DNA from: Plantibacter sp. VKM Ac-2880
GTDB lineage: Bacteria; Actinomycetota; Actinomycetes; Actinomycetales; Microbacteriaceae
Direction: 5' to 3'
DNA: 64,000 nt
NCBI RefSeq assembly: GCF_015351235.1
Contig: NZ_JADKSJ010000001.1
Location: 2,435,668-2,499,667 of the forward strand
Of this stretch, positions 48,494-56,461 are shown piece after piece. A model generated the notes under the pieces. The model was not told the origin of the DNA. It worked only from the letters and a program-made list of their open reading frames with translations, and made no database searches. The translations under genes and the position numbers were made by a program. The first letter of the stretch is position 1; every line of letters begins with the position of its first letter.

Positions 48494-48548
48494 CGCGGCC
48501 CCGGGTCGATCCGACCCCCGTCTCGATCCCGCGCCCGGGAGGCACCCC

Positions 48549-49379
48549 GTGACCACCGACCATCAGCTCCTCGTCGAGCAGCTCACTCTCGGGTACGGCG
48601 ACCGCACCGTCATCGAGCACTTGGACCTCGCCGTCCCACCCGGCAAGGTGACGGCCATCGTCGGCGCCAACGCCTGCGGGAAGTCGACCCTGCTCCGATC
48701 GATGTCCCGCCTCCTCGCACCCCGCGGCGGACGGGTCGTCCTCGACGGCAAGGAGGTCCACCGCACGCCGGCCAAGCAGCTCGCGCGCACGCTCGGGCTG
48801 CTCCCGCAATCGCCGATCGCTCCGGAGGGCATCACTGTCGCCGACCTCGTCGGTCGTGGCAGGCACCCGCACCAGGGCATCCTCTCGCGGTGGAGCACGG
48901 AAGACGACGTCGCCGTCGCCGCGGCACTCGACGCCACCGAGACGAGCGAGCTCGCCGACCGCCACGTGGACGAGCTGTCCGGCGGGCAACGCCAACGGGT
49001 GTGGATCGCGATGGCCCTCGCCCAGCAGACGGACCTGCTCCTCCTCGACGAACCGACCACCTTCCTCGACGTCAGCCACCAGATCGAGGTGCTCGACCTC
49101 CTCACCGACCTCAACCGCTCCCGCGGCACGACGATCGTGATGGTGCTCCACGACCTCAACCTCGCGGCACGGTACGCCGACCACCTCATCGCCCTGGCCG
49201 GCGGACGCCTCCACGCGGCCGGGACACCGCACGAGGTCCTGACCGAGGCGACCGTCCGCGCCGTGTTCGGTCTCCAGAACCAGGTGATCACGGACCCCAC
49301 CTCGGGGAAGCCGCTCATGCTGCCCATCGGCCGACACCACGTCACCGTCGGGCCCGGTGCGGGCGTCGACCGCGTCTAG
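48549..49379 (+). CDS. Iron-siderophore ABC ATPase (FepC type)
   Basis: The 276-aa protein starts at GTG 48549. Walker A is GANACGKST, followed by the FepC-type LGLLPQSPIAPEGITVADLVGRGRHPHQ. The signature is [17 protein letters not shown], Walker B LLLLDEPTTFLD, and the switch His in VLHDLNLAARY. It drives the two FecCD permeases. The stop codon TAG doubles as the first three bases of a -10 hexamer for the next small gene. Confidence 0.95.
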   Translation: MTTDHQLLVEQLTLGYGDRTVIEHLDLAVPPGKVTAIVGANACGKSTLLRSMSRLLAPRGGRVVLDGKEVHRTPAKQLARTLGLLPQSPIAPEGITVADLVGRGRHPHQGILSRWSTEDDVAVAAALDATETSELADRHVDELSGGQRQRVWIAMALAQQTDLLLLDEPTTFLDVSHQIEVLDLLTDLNRSRGTTIVMVLHDLNLAARYADHLIALAGGRLHAAGTPHEVLTEATVRAVFGLQNQVITDPTSGKPLMLPIGRHHVTVGPGAGVDRV

Positions 49380-49382
49380 GCT
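49377..49382 (+). promoter_or_regulatory. Leaderless-type -10 hexamer TAGGCT overlapping a stop codon
   Basis: TAGGCT begins with the TAG stop of the ATPase gene. Six bases (GGGCGC) then separate it from ATG 49389. The small gene thus has its own predicted promoter inside the operon end. Confidence 0.5.
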
Positions 49383-49388
49383 GGGCGC

Positions 49389-49574
49389 ATGGGTGAGGAC
49401 GAGCGCAGGAGACGGGCGGCTGAGCAGGAGGCACGAGCGCTCCGCGCGCTCGAGGCGATCAGGAACGGCGGCGACTTGAGCAAGGAGACGCTCGACCTGT
49501 CGAACGAGTACTCCGACTCCCTGGGCGCCCGCGTCGCAGCGTGGTTCCGCGGGGCGAGGCGCCGGAAGGACTGA
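49389..49574 (+). CDS. Small charged protein, 61 aa, unknown function
   Basis: The protein starts at ATG 49389. It is rich in Arg, Glu and Ala, with a predicted coil (ERRRRAAEQEARALRALEAI, 5-24), then GGDLSKETLDLSNEYSDSLGARVAAWFRGARRRKD. No known domain is recognised. The own-promoter layout and start codon fit argue that it is real. Its stop lies inside the palindrome ACTGACC-TG-GGTCAGT (49570-49585), which also contains the stop of the converging gene. Confidence 0.6.
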   Translation: MGEDERRRRAAEQEARALRALEAIRNGGDLSKETLDLSNEYSDSLGARVAAWFRGARRRKD

Positions 49575-49580
49575 CCTGGG

Positions 49581-50045
49581 TCAGTGCGCCGCGTCCGGGT
49601 GCACCGGGTGGTGGCTCGTGATCGAGACGCGGTTGAAGGCGTTGATGACGATCGCCAACCACCTCACCGCGGCGATCTGCCCGTTCGTGAGCGTCGACAG
49701 GTCGTCGTCCGGAAGTCGCCGACGGTGCTGCACGTCCGCGATGAGGGTGACGTCCTCGGTGATCGCGAGCGCAGCCTGTTCGACGGGGCTGAAGTACGTG
49801 GTGTCCCGCCAGGCGGAGAGGATCGCCAGGCGTTCGGTGGTCTCGCCGAGCGCGATCGCGTCGGCGACGTGGATGCGCAGGCAGTAGGCGCACCCGTTGA
49901 TCTGTGAGGCGCGGATCCTGACGAGTTCGATGAGGCGCTTGTCGATGCCGGCGGCGAGCGCGGCACGGCCGGCTGCACGACCGGTCTCGATGAGCGCCTG
50001 GTAGACCTCGGGTGATTCCTTGTCGAGCCAGACGTCGGCGCTCAT
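49581..50045 (-). CDS. Carboxymuconolactone decarboxylase/AhpD-like protein
   Basis: The 154-aa protein starts at ATG 50045 with GAGGAGAGG upstream. The AhpD-type redox motif is NGCAYCLRIHVADA (C52, C55, H59), with ELVRIRASQIN before it and GETTERLAILSAWRDTTYFSPVEQAAL after it. Such proteins reduce peroxides or act as alkylhydroperoxidase partners; the exact substrate is not known. It converges with the 61-aa gene and is followed upstream by the small zinc-ribbon-like gene in the same direction. Confidence 0.88.
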   Translation of the reverse strand: MSADVWLDKESPEVYQALIETGRAAGRAALAAGIDKRLIELVRIRASQINGCAYCLRIHVADAIALGETTERLAILSAWRDTTYFSPVEQAALAITEDVTLIADVQHRRRLPDDDLSTLTNGQIAAVRWLAIVINAFNRVSITSHHPVHPDAAH

Positions 50046-50122
50046 GGGGTTCCTCTCCTCGCTCGGCGGGCGCGGTCCCGCAGCCCCTCGGTCCAACGCT
50101 AACGCGCACGACGGGCGGGACG

Positions 50123-50341
50123 TCACCGTGACGCGATGTCGTGCCGCGTGACGACGACGGCCCCGAGCTCCTCGTACGGCTCGAGGACCACCCGGCGGGA
50201 ACCGCAGGAGGCGCACCGGAGGTACCGGAGGCGGCCCTCCGAGGTGGAGTGCGCCGACTCGGTCGTCCAGGTGTGCGGGTGTTCATCGGACAGCTCGGTG
50301 GTCGGAGCGGACGGCAGTGGTGGAGCGGCGAGGATGGTCAT
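50123..50341 (-). CDS. Small CxxC protein, 72 aa, unknown
   Basis: The protein starts at ATG 50341. Its second half reads RLRYLRCASCGSRRVVLEPYEELGAVVVTRHD, with a single CxxC pair like half of a zinc ribbon. The first half is Pro/Thr/Ser-rich. It is divergent from the CGNR regulator gene with 25 bp between starts, so the two share a regulatory region. Function unknown; gene status is moderately supported by the Cys pair and compact spacing. Confidence 0.5.
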   Translation of the reverse strand: MTILAAPPLPSAPTTELSDEHPHTWTTESAHSTSEGRLRYLRCASCGSRRVVLEPYEELGAVVVTRHDIASR

Positions 50342-50354
50342 GCACCAACCATGA

Positions 50355-50367
50355 TGTAATGGCATTA
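50355..50367. promoter_or_regulatory. Leaderless-type -10 TGTAAT with overlapping TAATGGCATTA palindrome
   Basis: TGTAAT (50355-50360) lies six bases before ATG 50367. TAATG-G-CATTA (50357-50367) is a perfect 5-bp inverted repeat across the same bases and reaches the start codon. A dimeric regulator here, perhaps the encoded CGNR protein, could repress its own gene. Confidence 0.45.
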
Positions 50368-50912
50368 TGCATCTCAACCCTTACGGATCGTACGCGGTCC
50401 TGCTCGCCGGGTCGCTCGCGAACGACTGGCCCGACGACCGGGACGGCATCGTCGCGCGCACCCGTGAGCACGGGATGACGATGCCGTTCACCGAGGCGGT
50501 CGACGACCATCTGCGGGTGCGCGCCGTCGTCGACGAGTGGCTTACGGTCGTGGACGCGACGGACGACCAGGCCAGGGCGGTAGCACTCAACCGGCAGATG
50601 GCCTCGGCGGCCGCATTCCCGCGGCTGACCGACCACGACGGTGAAGGCTGGCATCTCCACTACCGTGACGAGCATCAGACCCTGCCGGCGGTGCTCGCCG
50701 CCGTGATCAGCGTCGGGACGGCCCTGCACCTCACGACCCGGGGCATGCAGCGTCTCAGCCGCTGTGCCGCCGGGTCGGAACCGGGCGACACCTGTCGGAA
50801 CGTCGTCGTCGACGTCACCCGCAACGGTCGGCAGCGGTACTGCTCGGTGCGGTGCGCCAACCGCTCGGGCGTGCGTCGGCACCGGGCGCGCGCAGGAGGC
50901 TCAGCCCGCTGA
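50367..50912 (+). CDS. CGNR zinc-finger (ABATE) regulator
   Basis: The 181-aa protein starts at ATG 50367. The N-terminal ABATE domain is about 1-125 (YGSYAVLLAGSLANDW, then LRVRAVVDEWLTVVDA). The C-terminal zinc finger has RCAAGSEPGDTC and RYCSVRCANRSGVRRHR; the usual CGNR tetrad reads CANR here. These proteins are thought to be stress-linked transcription factors. Its stop lies beside the stop of the converging GAF kinase gene (overlap of 12 bp). Confidence 0.82.
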   Translation: MHLNPYGSYAVLLAGSLANDWPDDRDGIVARTREHGMTMPFTEAVDDHLRVRAVVDEWLTVVDATDDQARAVALNRQMASAAAFPRLTDHDGEGWHLHYRDEHQTLPAVLAAVISVGTALHLTTRGMQRLSRCAAGSEPGDTCRNVVVDVTRNGRQRYCSVRCANRSGVRRHRARAGGSAR

Positions 50913-52085
50913 ACGGGGGTCGGGCAGCAGGAACCAGACGCTCGCTCCCCCGAGCCCGGACTCGTCGATCTCGATCCGGCCACCGTGCGCCTCGACGATC
51001 CGCCGACAGGTCGAGAGGCCGATGCCGAGGCCGGCGACCTCACTCCCCGCCGCACGTTCCATGAGGTCGAAGACACGTTCGCGCTGCTCCGGGGCGACAC
51101 CGGGACCGTTGTCCTCCACCGCGACCAGCACCCCGGCGGAGACCCGTTCGGCCTGCACCAGCACGTGCGGGACGGCCCCGTCCGCCGCACTGAACTTCAC
51201 CGCGTTGGCGATCAGGTTCTGCAAGAGAGCGCGCAGCAACGTCTCATCACCGTGCACCGGTAGCGGCGTGTCGATGACGACGGTCGCGCCGGTCGCGACG
51301 ATGACCGCATCGAGGTCTTCGATCACCGAGGAGACGAGCGGCTCGAGGTCGACCCGCTCGCGCCGCGGACGGGCGCCGCCGATCCGGGCGAAGTCCAGGA
51401 GGTCCGTGATCATCACGGCCATCCGGTCGGCGGCGGACTCGGCGCGGGCGAGCGCCTTCGCCGCGTGTGGTGCGTTCGCCATTTCCGGGCTGTCCGTCGC
51501 GAGCTCGAGGAACCCGGAGACCGCCATGAGCGGGTTGCGCAGGTCGTGGCTCACCTGTCCGGCGAACTGGGCGAGCTGCTCGTTCGACTGGCCGAGCTCG
51601 TGCGTGATGCGGAGGAGCTCGAGGACGTCGACGACCTGGCGGGCCAGGAGGTCGAGCGCACGGCCGTGCTCCGGCGACAGGTCTCGGACGCGGTCGTCGA
51701 AGATGCAGAGGGTGCCGATGGGCACCCCGTTCGGTGTGACGAGCGGGCTCGAGGCGTAGAACCGGACGTTCGCGATCTCACCGGTGACGAAGGGGTTCGC
51801 GGAGAAACGGTCGTCCTGACTGGCGTCGGACACCATCGTCTGGACCTGCTCCTGGAAGACGACGGCGCACATCGAGTCCTCGCGTGAGCAGCTCGCGGGC
51901 TCGAGACCGACCGCGGCGATCTGGTGCTGGAAGCGGTGGTCGATGATGTTGATGACGGCCTTGGGCACGCCGCACATGGTCGCCGCCAGCTGGACCAGGC
52001 TCTCGAGATCGGTCTCCGGCGGGCGGCCGACGACCTGGTACTCGGCGATCGCGGCACGCCTCGTGATGTCCTCTGCGGTGATCAC
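50901..52085 (-). CDS. GAF-domain sensor histidine kinase (soluble, orphan)
   Basis: The 394-aa protein starts at GTG 52085, with GAGAGGG upstream. Residues 25-160 are a GAF domain (CGVPKAVINIIDHRFQHQIAAVG, CSREDSMCAVVFQ, FYASSPLVTPNGVPIGTLCIFD), which resembles GAF domains of light or redox sensors. The phospho-acceptor His lies in AGQVSHDLRNPLMAV. N box is LQNLIANAVKFS, with VEDNGPGV and GLGIGLSTCRRIV after it. No membrane segment and no neighbouring response regulator are seen, so the partner is elsewhere. Confidence 0.88.
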   Translation of the reverse strand: MITAEDITRRAAIAEYQVVGRPPETDLESLVQLAATMCGVPKAVINIIDHRFQHQIAAVGLEPASCSREDSMCAVVFQEQVQTMVSDASQDDRFSANPFVTGEIANVRFYASSPLVTPNGVPIGTLCIFDDRVRDLSPEHGRALDLLARQVVDVLELLRITHELGQSNEQLAQFAGQVSHDLRNPLMAVSGFLELATDSPEMANAPHAAKALARAESAADRMAVMITDLLDFARIGGARPRRERVDLEPLVSSVIEDLDAVIVATGATVVIDTPLPVHGDETLLRALLQNLIANAVKFSAADGAVPHVLVQAERVSAGVLVAVEDNGPGVAPEQRERVFDLMERAAGSEVAGLGIGLSTCRRIVEAHGGRIEIDESGLGGASVWFLLPDPRSAG

Positions 52086-52121
52086 GCGTGCCCTCTCGTC
52101 GTCGGAACCCGGAACGACCCA

Positions 52122-52127
52122 ATGCTA
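52122..52127 (-). promoter_or_regulatory. Candidate -10 TAGCAT for the GAF kinase gene
   Basis: On the minus strand TAGCAT lies 36 bases before the GTG at 52085, leaving a leader that contains the GAGAGGG ribosome site. Confidence 0.4.
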
Positions 52128-52200
52128 CCCATTCAGGGGACACACAACCCCCAAGCGTCGTCGATCTCTCGCGGTGCCGGCCCGGCCGACGACGCGCGGG

Positions 52201-53382
52201 TCAGCCCAGCTGGAGACGTCGCCAGGCGAGCTCCGCGAGCACCGTGGCCTGGAGGTCCAGGATGCTGTCGTCGAAGACGGCCCGCTCCGAGTGGAGCGCT
52301 GGAGACCCACCCTCGGGTGCCGCACCGACGAAGACGAGCGCCCCAGGGACCTCGTCGAGCACGTAGGCGAAATCCTCGGACGCCATCGACGGGGCCTCCT
52401 GCCGGACGACCCGGTCGGCCCCGACGAGCGCGTCGAGGGTACCGAGCACGAACCGCGTCTCGGCGGGGTCGTTGACGGTGACCGGGTAGGACTCGATGAA
52501 CGTCGACTCGAGGGTGCAGCCGTGGGCTTCCGCGATGGCCCGGAGGTGCTCCGGCAACTGCTCACGCACGGTCGCGAGCGTCGCCTTCGAGAGGGTGCGG
52601 ATGTTCGCCTCGAGGCTGACCGCCGAGGCCAGGACGTTGCTCGCCTCCGAGTCGCTGGCGAGGCGGGTGATCGAGATGACGGCCTGATCGGTGGCCGGCA
52701 ATCGACGGGCCGCGAAGGTCTGCACGGCCAGGATGAGGTGCGCGGCCACCGGCACCGGGTCGACGGCGAGATGCGGGAACGCCGCGTGACCACCCGTCCC
52801 CCGGACGGTGACGCGCAGCGCGTTGGCGCTCGCCATCATCGCGCCCTCCCGGGTGACGAGGTCGCCGCGGCGCGTGCTGGGGTCGACGTGGAGCGCGTAG
52901 GCGGCGACAGGACGATCCCCCGCGACGTCGAGGAGTCCGGCTTCGAGCATGACCCTGGCGCCCGCCTGCCCCTCCTCCCCGGGCTGGAACATGAACACCA
53001 CGGTGCCGGCGAGCCGATCGCGACGGGCCACGAGGAGGCGGACCGCACCGAGGAGGCCGGTCATGTGCAGATCGTGACCGCAGGCGTGCATCGCCCCCGA
53101 CGTCGCCGCGAACGGGAGCCCGGTCGCCTCGGTGACGGGCAGCCCGTCCATGTCGGCTCGGAGGAGGACGGTCGGCCCGGGGAGCTCGCCGCGCAGGACG
53201 GCGACCACGGAGGAGAGGCAGTCCCCGGTCGTGATCTCGAGCCCGAGGTCGGCCAGCTCGCGGAGGATGATCCGCTGGGTCGCCGGCAGGTCCAGCCCGA
53301 CCTCGACGGCCTGATGCAGTTCGCGCCGGACGGCCACGAGCTCCTCGAGCAGTGCGGTCGCGTCCTCCTGGAACGTCGTCAT
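52201..53382 (-). CDS. M20-family amidohydrolase
   Basis: The 393-aa protein starts at ATG 53382, overlapping the previous stop (ATGA). It is a di-metal M20D peptidase/aminoacylase: RELHQAVEVGLDLPAT near the N-terminus, LLRADMDGLPV, the metal motif HACGHDLHMTGLLG, FMFQPGEEGQAGARVMLEAG, and RGTGGHAAFPHLAVDPV in the dimerisation lid. Relatives cleave N-acyl amino acids (hippurate, indole-acetyl amino acids, axillary N-acyl-glutamines). It is the last gene of the six-gene operon, so it likely frees an acid from an amino-acid conjugate. The substrate itself is not known. Confidence 0.9.
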   Translation of the reverse strand: MTTFQEDATALLEELVAVRRELHQAVEVGLDLPATQRIILRELADLGLEITTGDCLSSVVAVLRGELPGPTVLLRADMDGLPVTEATGLPFAATSGAMHACGHDLHMTGLLGAVRLLVARRDRLAGTVVFMFQPGEEGQAGARVMLEAGLLDVAGDRPVAAYALHVDPSTRRGDLVTREGAMMASANALRVTVRGTGGHAAFPHLAVDPVPVAAHLILAVQTFAARRLPATDQAVISITRLASDSEASNVLASAVSLEANIRTLSKATLATVREQLPEHLRAIAEAHGCTLESTFIESYPVTVNDPAETRFVLGTLDALVGADRVVRQEAPSMASEDFAYVLDEVPGALVFVGAAPEGGSPALHSERAVFDDSILDLQATVLAELAWRRLQLG

Positions 53383-54992
53383 GTCCGGTCCTCCTCGTCC
53401 TCCGGCGGGCGCCGGTACACCTGCTCACCGTCGATCCACGTCTCGGCGACCCGCACGGCGGCGATCTCGTCTGAGGGAACGCTGAAGACGTCGCGGTCGA
53501 GGACGGCGAAGCTGCCGTCATATCCGGGAGCGATCCGGCCGACGCCCTCGAGCGGCGAGAGCAGGGCGGCCCGGCCGGTGTACAGGAGCAGGGCCTGCGC
53601 GACGCTGATCGCCTCGGCCGGGACGAAGTCGGCGCCGTTGTAGGCCTGACGTCGGACCGCGGCCTCGACGCTCAGCATGACGTCGTCCGCGCCACTCCAC
53701 GCGGTCGCGGGGCGGTCGGAGGAGAGCGCGAGCGGTTCGATCGTGCGGTACAGCCGCGCGATCGGGTAGGCGTCCGGCACCTGTTCGGCGCGCAGGGCCA
53801 GCTCGTACCCGTCGTACTCGGCGAAGAAGAAGACGGTGTGGGTGGCGATCCCGAACGTCATCCGCGCGGACCGGAGTCGCTCGGCGTAGGGCTCGCTGAT
53901 GATGGTGGCGTGCTCGATCCGGACCGACGGGATCCCGTCGAGCCACGGTTCCTCGTGTTCGAAGAGGCGCGCGACGCGGTCGAGGGCGCGGTCGCCCATG
54001 GCGTGGACGGCGAGCTGGACCCCGTTGCGGCGAGCCCAAGCGCCTGCAGCGAGGACGTCCTCGTCGTCGACGAGGCGGAGTCCGTGGTCGCAGGACTCCG
54101 GGTAGGGTTCGGCGACCCAGGCGGTGCGGTTCGAGTAGGCCCCGTCGAGGACGACCTTCACCCCGCCGATGCGGACCCGACCCTCGCGGTCGTCCTCGGT
54201 CAGCTCGGCGAGCGGCGCGGACGGATCCCACCCCGGGTAGAGGGCGACCCGGGTGCGCAGGCCCTGATCAGCAGCGCTCCGGAAGGCGTCGAGCGGGTCG
54301 GTGAGCCGGTTCGACAGCAGGTCGCACACCGCCACGATCCCCCGGGAGGCGAGTTCCTCGCCGATCGCCACGAGGGAGGCGATCTGTCCCTCGCGCTCCG
54401 GGACCGGAATGAACCGCGAGACGGCCTCGACCGCGGCGATCTCGGTGAGGACGCCGTTCGGCTCGCCGGCCGGTCCGCGCTCGAAGCGGGCGCCTGCCGG
54501 GTCGGGCGTGGCGGCCGTGATGCCCGCGAGCCTGAGCGCCGCGCTGTTGCAGACGGCGGAGTGGGCGTCGCAGCGCCAGACGAGGACGGGCCGCTCGGCG
54601 GACACGGCGTCGAGGTCTGCCGCCGTCGGCATGCGTCCCTCGGGGAACTTCGTGTCGTCGAAGCCGCGACCGAGGACCCACGCGCTCGCGGAGGTCAGGG
54701 TCGCCGCGTGCTCGCGGAGGCGGTCGACGAGGCCGGTGATCGACACCACGGACGGCGGGAAGCACTCGGCTGCCACGGCGGTGGCGGCCATGAGCGCCGG
54801 ATGGGTGTGGCTGTCGATGAGGCCGGGCAGGACCGTCCGTCCGCCGAGGTCCACTGCGGGCTCGTTTCCGACGGCCGCCGCGTCGCCCACCCAGTCGAAG
54901 CGTCCGTCGACGATGCGGAACGCCGAGGCGAACCCCGTCTCATCGGCGCCGGTGAAGACCCGCGCGTTGGTGAACAGCTGCGACCCTCGCAT
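53379..54992 (-). CDS. YtcJ-type amidohydrolase (amidohydrolase_3), copy 1
   Basis: The 537-aa protein starts at ATG 54992, sharing one base with the stop before it. Metal-site marks are LPGLIDSHTHPALMAA near the N-terminus, KVVLDGAYSNRTAWVAEPY, VHAMGDRALDRVA, RIEHATIISEPYAERL, and ATAWSGADDVMLS. The family includes N-substituted formamide deformylase and many uncharacterised amidases. It shares the fold with copy 2 but is clearly diverged, so the two may act on different bonds. It lacks a signal peptide; it acts in the cytosol. Confidence 0.88.
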   Translation of the reverse strand: MRGSQLFTNARVFTGADETGFASAFRIVDGRFDWVGDAAAVGNEPAVDLGGRTVLPGLIDSHTHPALMAATAVAAECFPPSVVSITGLVDRLREHAATLTSASAWVLGRGFDDTKFPEGRMPTAADLDAVSAERPVLVWRCDAHSAVCNSAALRLAGITAATPDPAGARFERGPAGEPNGVLTEIAAVEAVSRFIPVPEREGQIASLVAIGEELASRGIVAVCDLLSNRLTDPLDAFRSAADQGLRTRVALYPGWDPSAPLAELTEDDREGRVRIGGVKVVLDGAYSNRTAWVAEPYPESCDHGLRLVDDEDVLAAGAWARRNGVQLAVHAMGDRALDRVARLFEHEEPWLDGIPSVRIEHATIISEPYAERLRSARMTFGIATHTVFFFAEYDGYELALRAEQVPDAYPIARLYRTIEPLALSSDRPATAWSGADDVMLSVEAAVRRQAYNGADFVPAEAISVAQALLLYTGRAALLSPLEGVGRIAPGYDGSFAVLDRDVFSVPSDEIAAVRVAETWIDGEQVYRRPPEDEEDRT

Positions 54993-56461
54993 CAGATCGC
55001 CCGCCAGGTGAAGCGGCCGCCGAGTAGGGTCGCGGACACCGGCATCGACCGCAACCGCTCGGCGTCGGCGCTGAGCGGGTCAAGGTCGCTGATCACGAGG
55101 TCGGCGGGTTGTCCGACCGCGATCGACGTCCGCGCGCTCGCTGCGAGGGCGACGTCCATCGGGAGCCGTTGTTCGGGGTGCCAGGCGTCGCGGCCGTCGC
55201 GACTCCTGGTCGTCGCTGCGGCGATCGCCAGCCATGGGTCCAGCGGTGAGACCGGGGCGTCGGATCCGAGCCGGAGCCCGACACCGGCACGGTGCAGCGA
55301 TCCGAAGGCGAAGGCGCGACCCGTGCGGCCGTTCCAGTGGCGATCGGCGACGTCGCGGTCGTCCATCGCGTGCTCGGGCTGCACGCTCGCGATGAGTCCG
55401 AGCTCGGCGAACCGGGTGAAGTCCTGCTCGCGGACGAGCTGCGCGTGTTCGACGACGCCGCGCATCCCCAGCGCTTCGAAGGTGTCGAGGACCTCGGTGT
55501 TGGCACGATCGCCGATGGCGTGCACCGCCGCCTCGATCCCGGCGCCCCTCGCGCGCTCCAACAGCCGGCGCAGCTCGTCGATCGAGACGCTCTCGACGCC
55601 GCAGGCGTGCGGGCTCGACGGGTCGACACCCGGGTACGGGTCCCAGCACCAGGCGGTCCGCGTGTTGAGGGAACCGTCGACGACGACCTTCAGGCGGCCC
55701 ATGGTGAGGAGACCGGCCGGGTCGATCGGGTCCCCGGTCCGGAGACCGGCCGCGATGACGGATTCGAGGCGGTCCGGCCAGGCGGCGGCCTCGATGCGCA
55801 GGCTCGTCGCCCCGCCGGCGATGCGTTCGGACCACTCGCCGAGGTTGTCGGTGTTCTCGAATTCGACGACCCCGACGACGCCGCGTCGGGCCGCGGCCTC
55901 GGCGGCGTCCCGATAGGCGTGGACGGCGAGCCCGGAGTGCTGGTCGATCCGTTGCAGGGCGTCGATCCACGGTGCTTCGGCGACGATACCGCTCGCATCG
56001 AGGTCCAGGCCGAGCCGGTGCGCGGCCCGGGTGTTCATCCACGCGCAGTGCAGGTCACCGCTGACGAGTATCACGGGGAGGTCCGACTCGGTGGCCTCCA
56101 GCGCGGCGAGTGTCGCCGGCTGCGTCCACAGACCGTCGCGGAAGCCGTACCCCATGAGGAACCCGTCGGTGAGCGGTGCACCGGTGTCGACCGCGCGACG
56201 GACGGCTGCCAGGACGTCGGCGGCGCTCGCGGTGTCCGTCAGGTCGATCCGGCGCCGCTGGATCACCCACTGGGTCATGTGGACGTGGGCGTCCCACAGG
56301 CCCGGCCCGATGCTGCGACCGGCGATGTCGACGACCTCTCCGGCCGATTCGAGGGTCCCGGGCGCTCCGACCGCGGCGATGCGACCGTCGCGGATCACGA
56401 GGTCGACGGGATCCTGGCCGTACGGCCGCGCGTTCAGCAGCGTCAGTGCGGCGTCCGTCAC
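54992..56461 (-). CDS. YtcJ-type amidohydrolase (amidohydrolase_3), copy 2
   Basis: The 489-aa protein starts at GTG 56461, sharing GTGA with the paiB-like stop. Metal-site marks are GPGLWDAHVHMTQWV, RLKVVVDGSLNTRTAW, EAAVHAIGDRANTEVLD, GVVEHAQLVREQDF and LRLGSDAPVSPLDPWL. It is shorter than copy 1 by about 48 residues. Having two members of one family side by side in a tight operon suggests stepwise cleavage of one compound or a split in stereochemistry. That is inference; no substrate is known. Confidence 0.88.
   Translation of the reverse strand: MTDAALTLLNARPYGQDPVDLVIRDGRIAAVGAPGTLESAGEVVDIAGRSIGPGLWDAHVHMTQWVIQRRRIDLTDTASAADVLAAVRRAVDTGAPLTDGFLMGYGFRDGLWTQPATLAALEATESDLPVILVSGDLHCAWMNTRAAHRLGLDLDASGIVAEAPWIDALQRIDQHSGLAVHAYRDAAEAAARRGVVGVVEFENTDNLGEWSERIAGGATSLRIEAAAWPDRLESVIAAGLRTGDPIDPAGLLTMGRLKVVVDGSLNTRTAWCWDPYPGVDPSSPHACGVESVSIDELRRLLERARGAGIEAAVHAIGDRANTEVLDTFEALGMRGVVEHAQLVREQDFTRFAELGLIASVQPEHAMDDRDVADRHWNGRTGRAFAFGSLHRAGVGLRLGSDAPVSPLDPWLAIAAATTRSRDGRDAWHPEQRLPMDVALAASARTSIAVGQPADLVISDLDPLSADAERLRSMPVSATLLGGRFTWRAI

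Noticed and set aside
46817-48556. Long minus-strand open frame opposite the siderophore permeases
   Set aside because: Translation is a string of Asp/Glu/Arg/Gly repeats typical of antisense to membrane-protein genes.
53838-55916. Long plus-strand open frame across the two YtcJ genes
   Set aside because: Antisense shadow of GC-rich coding sequence; Gly/Arg/Asp-rich translation without domains, and opposite to clear metal-site motifs.
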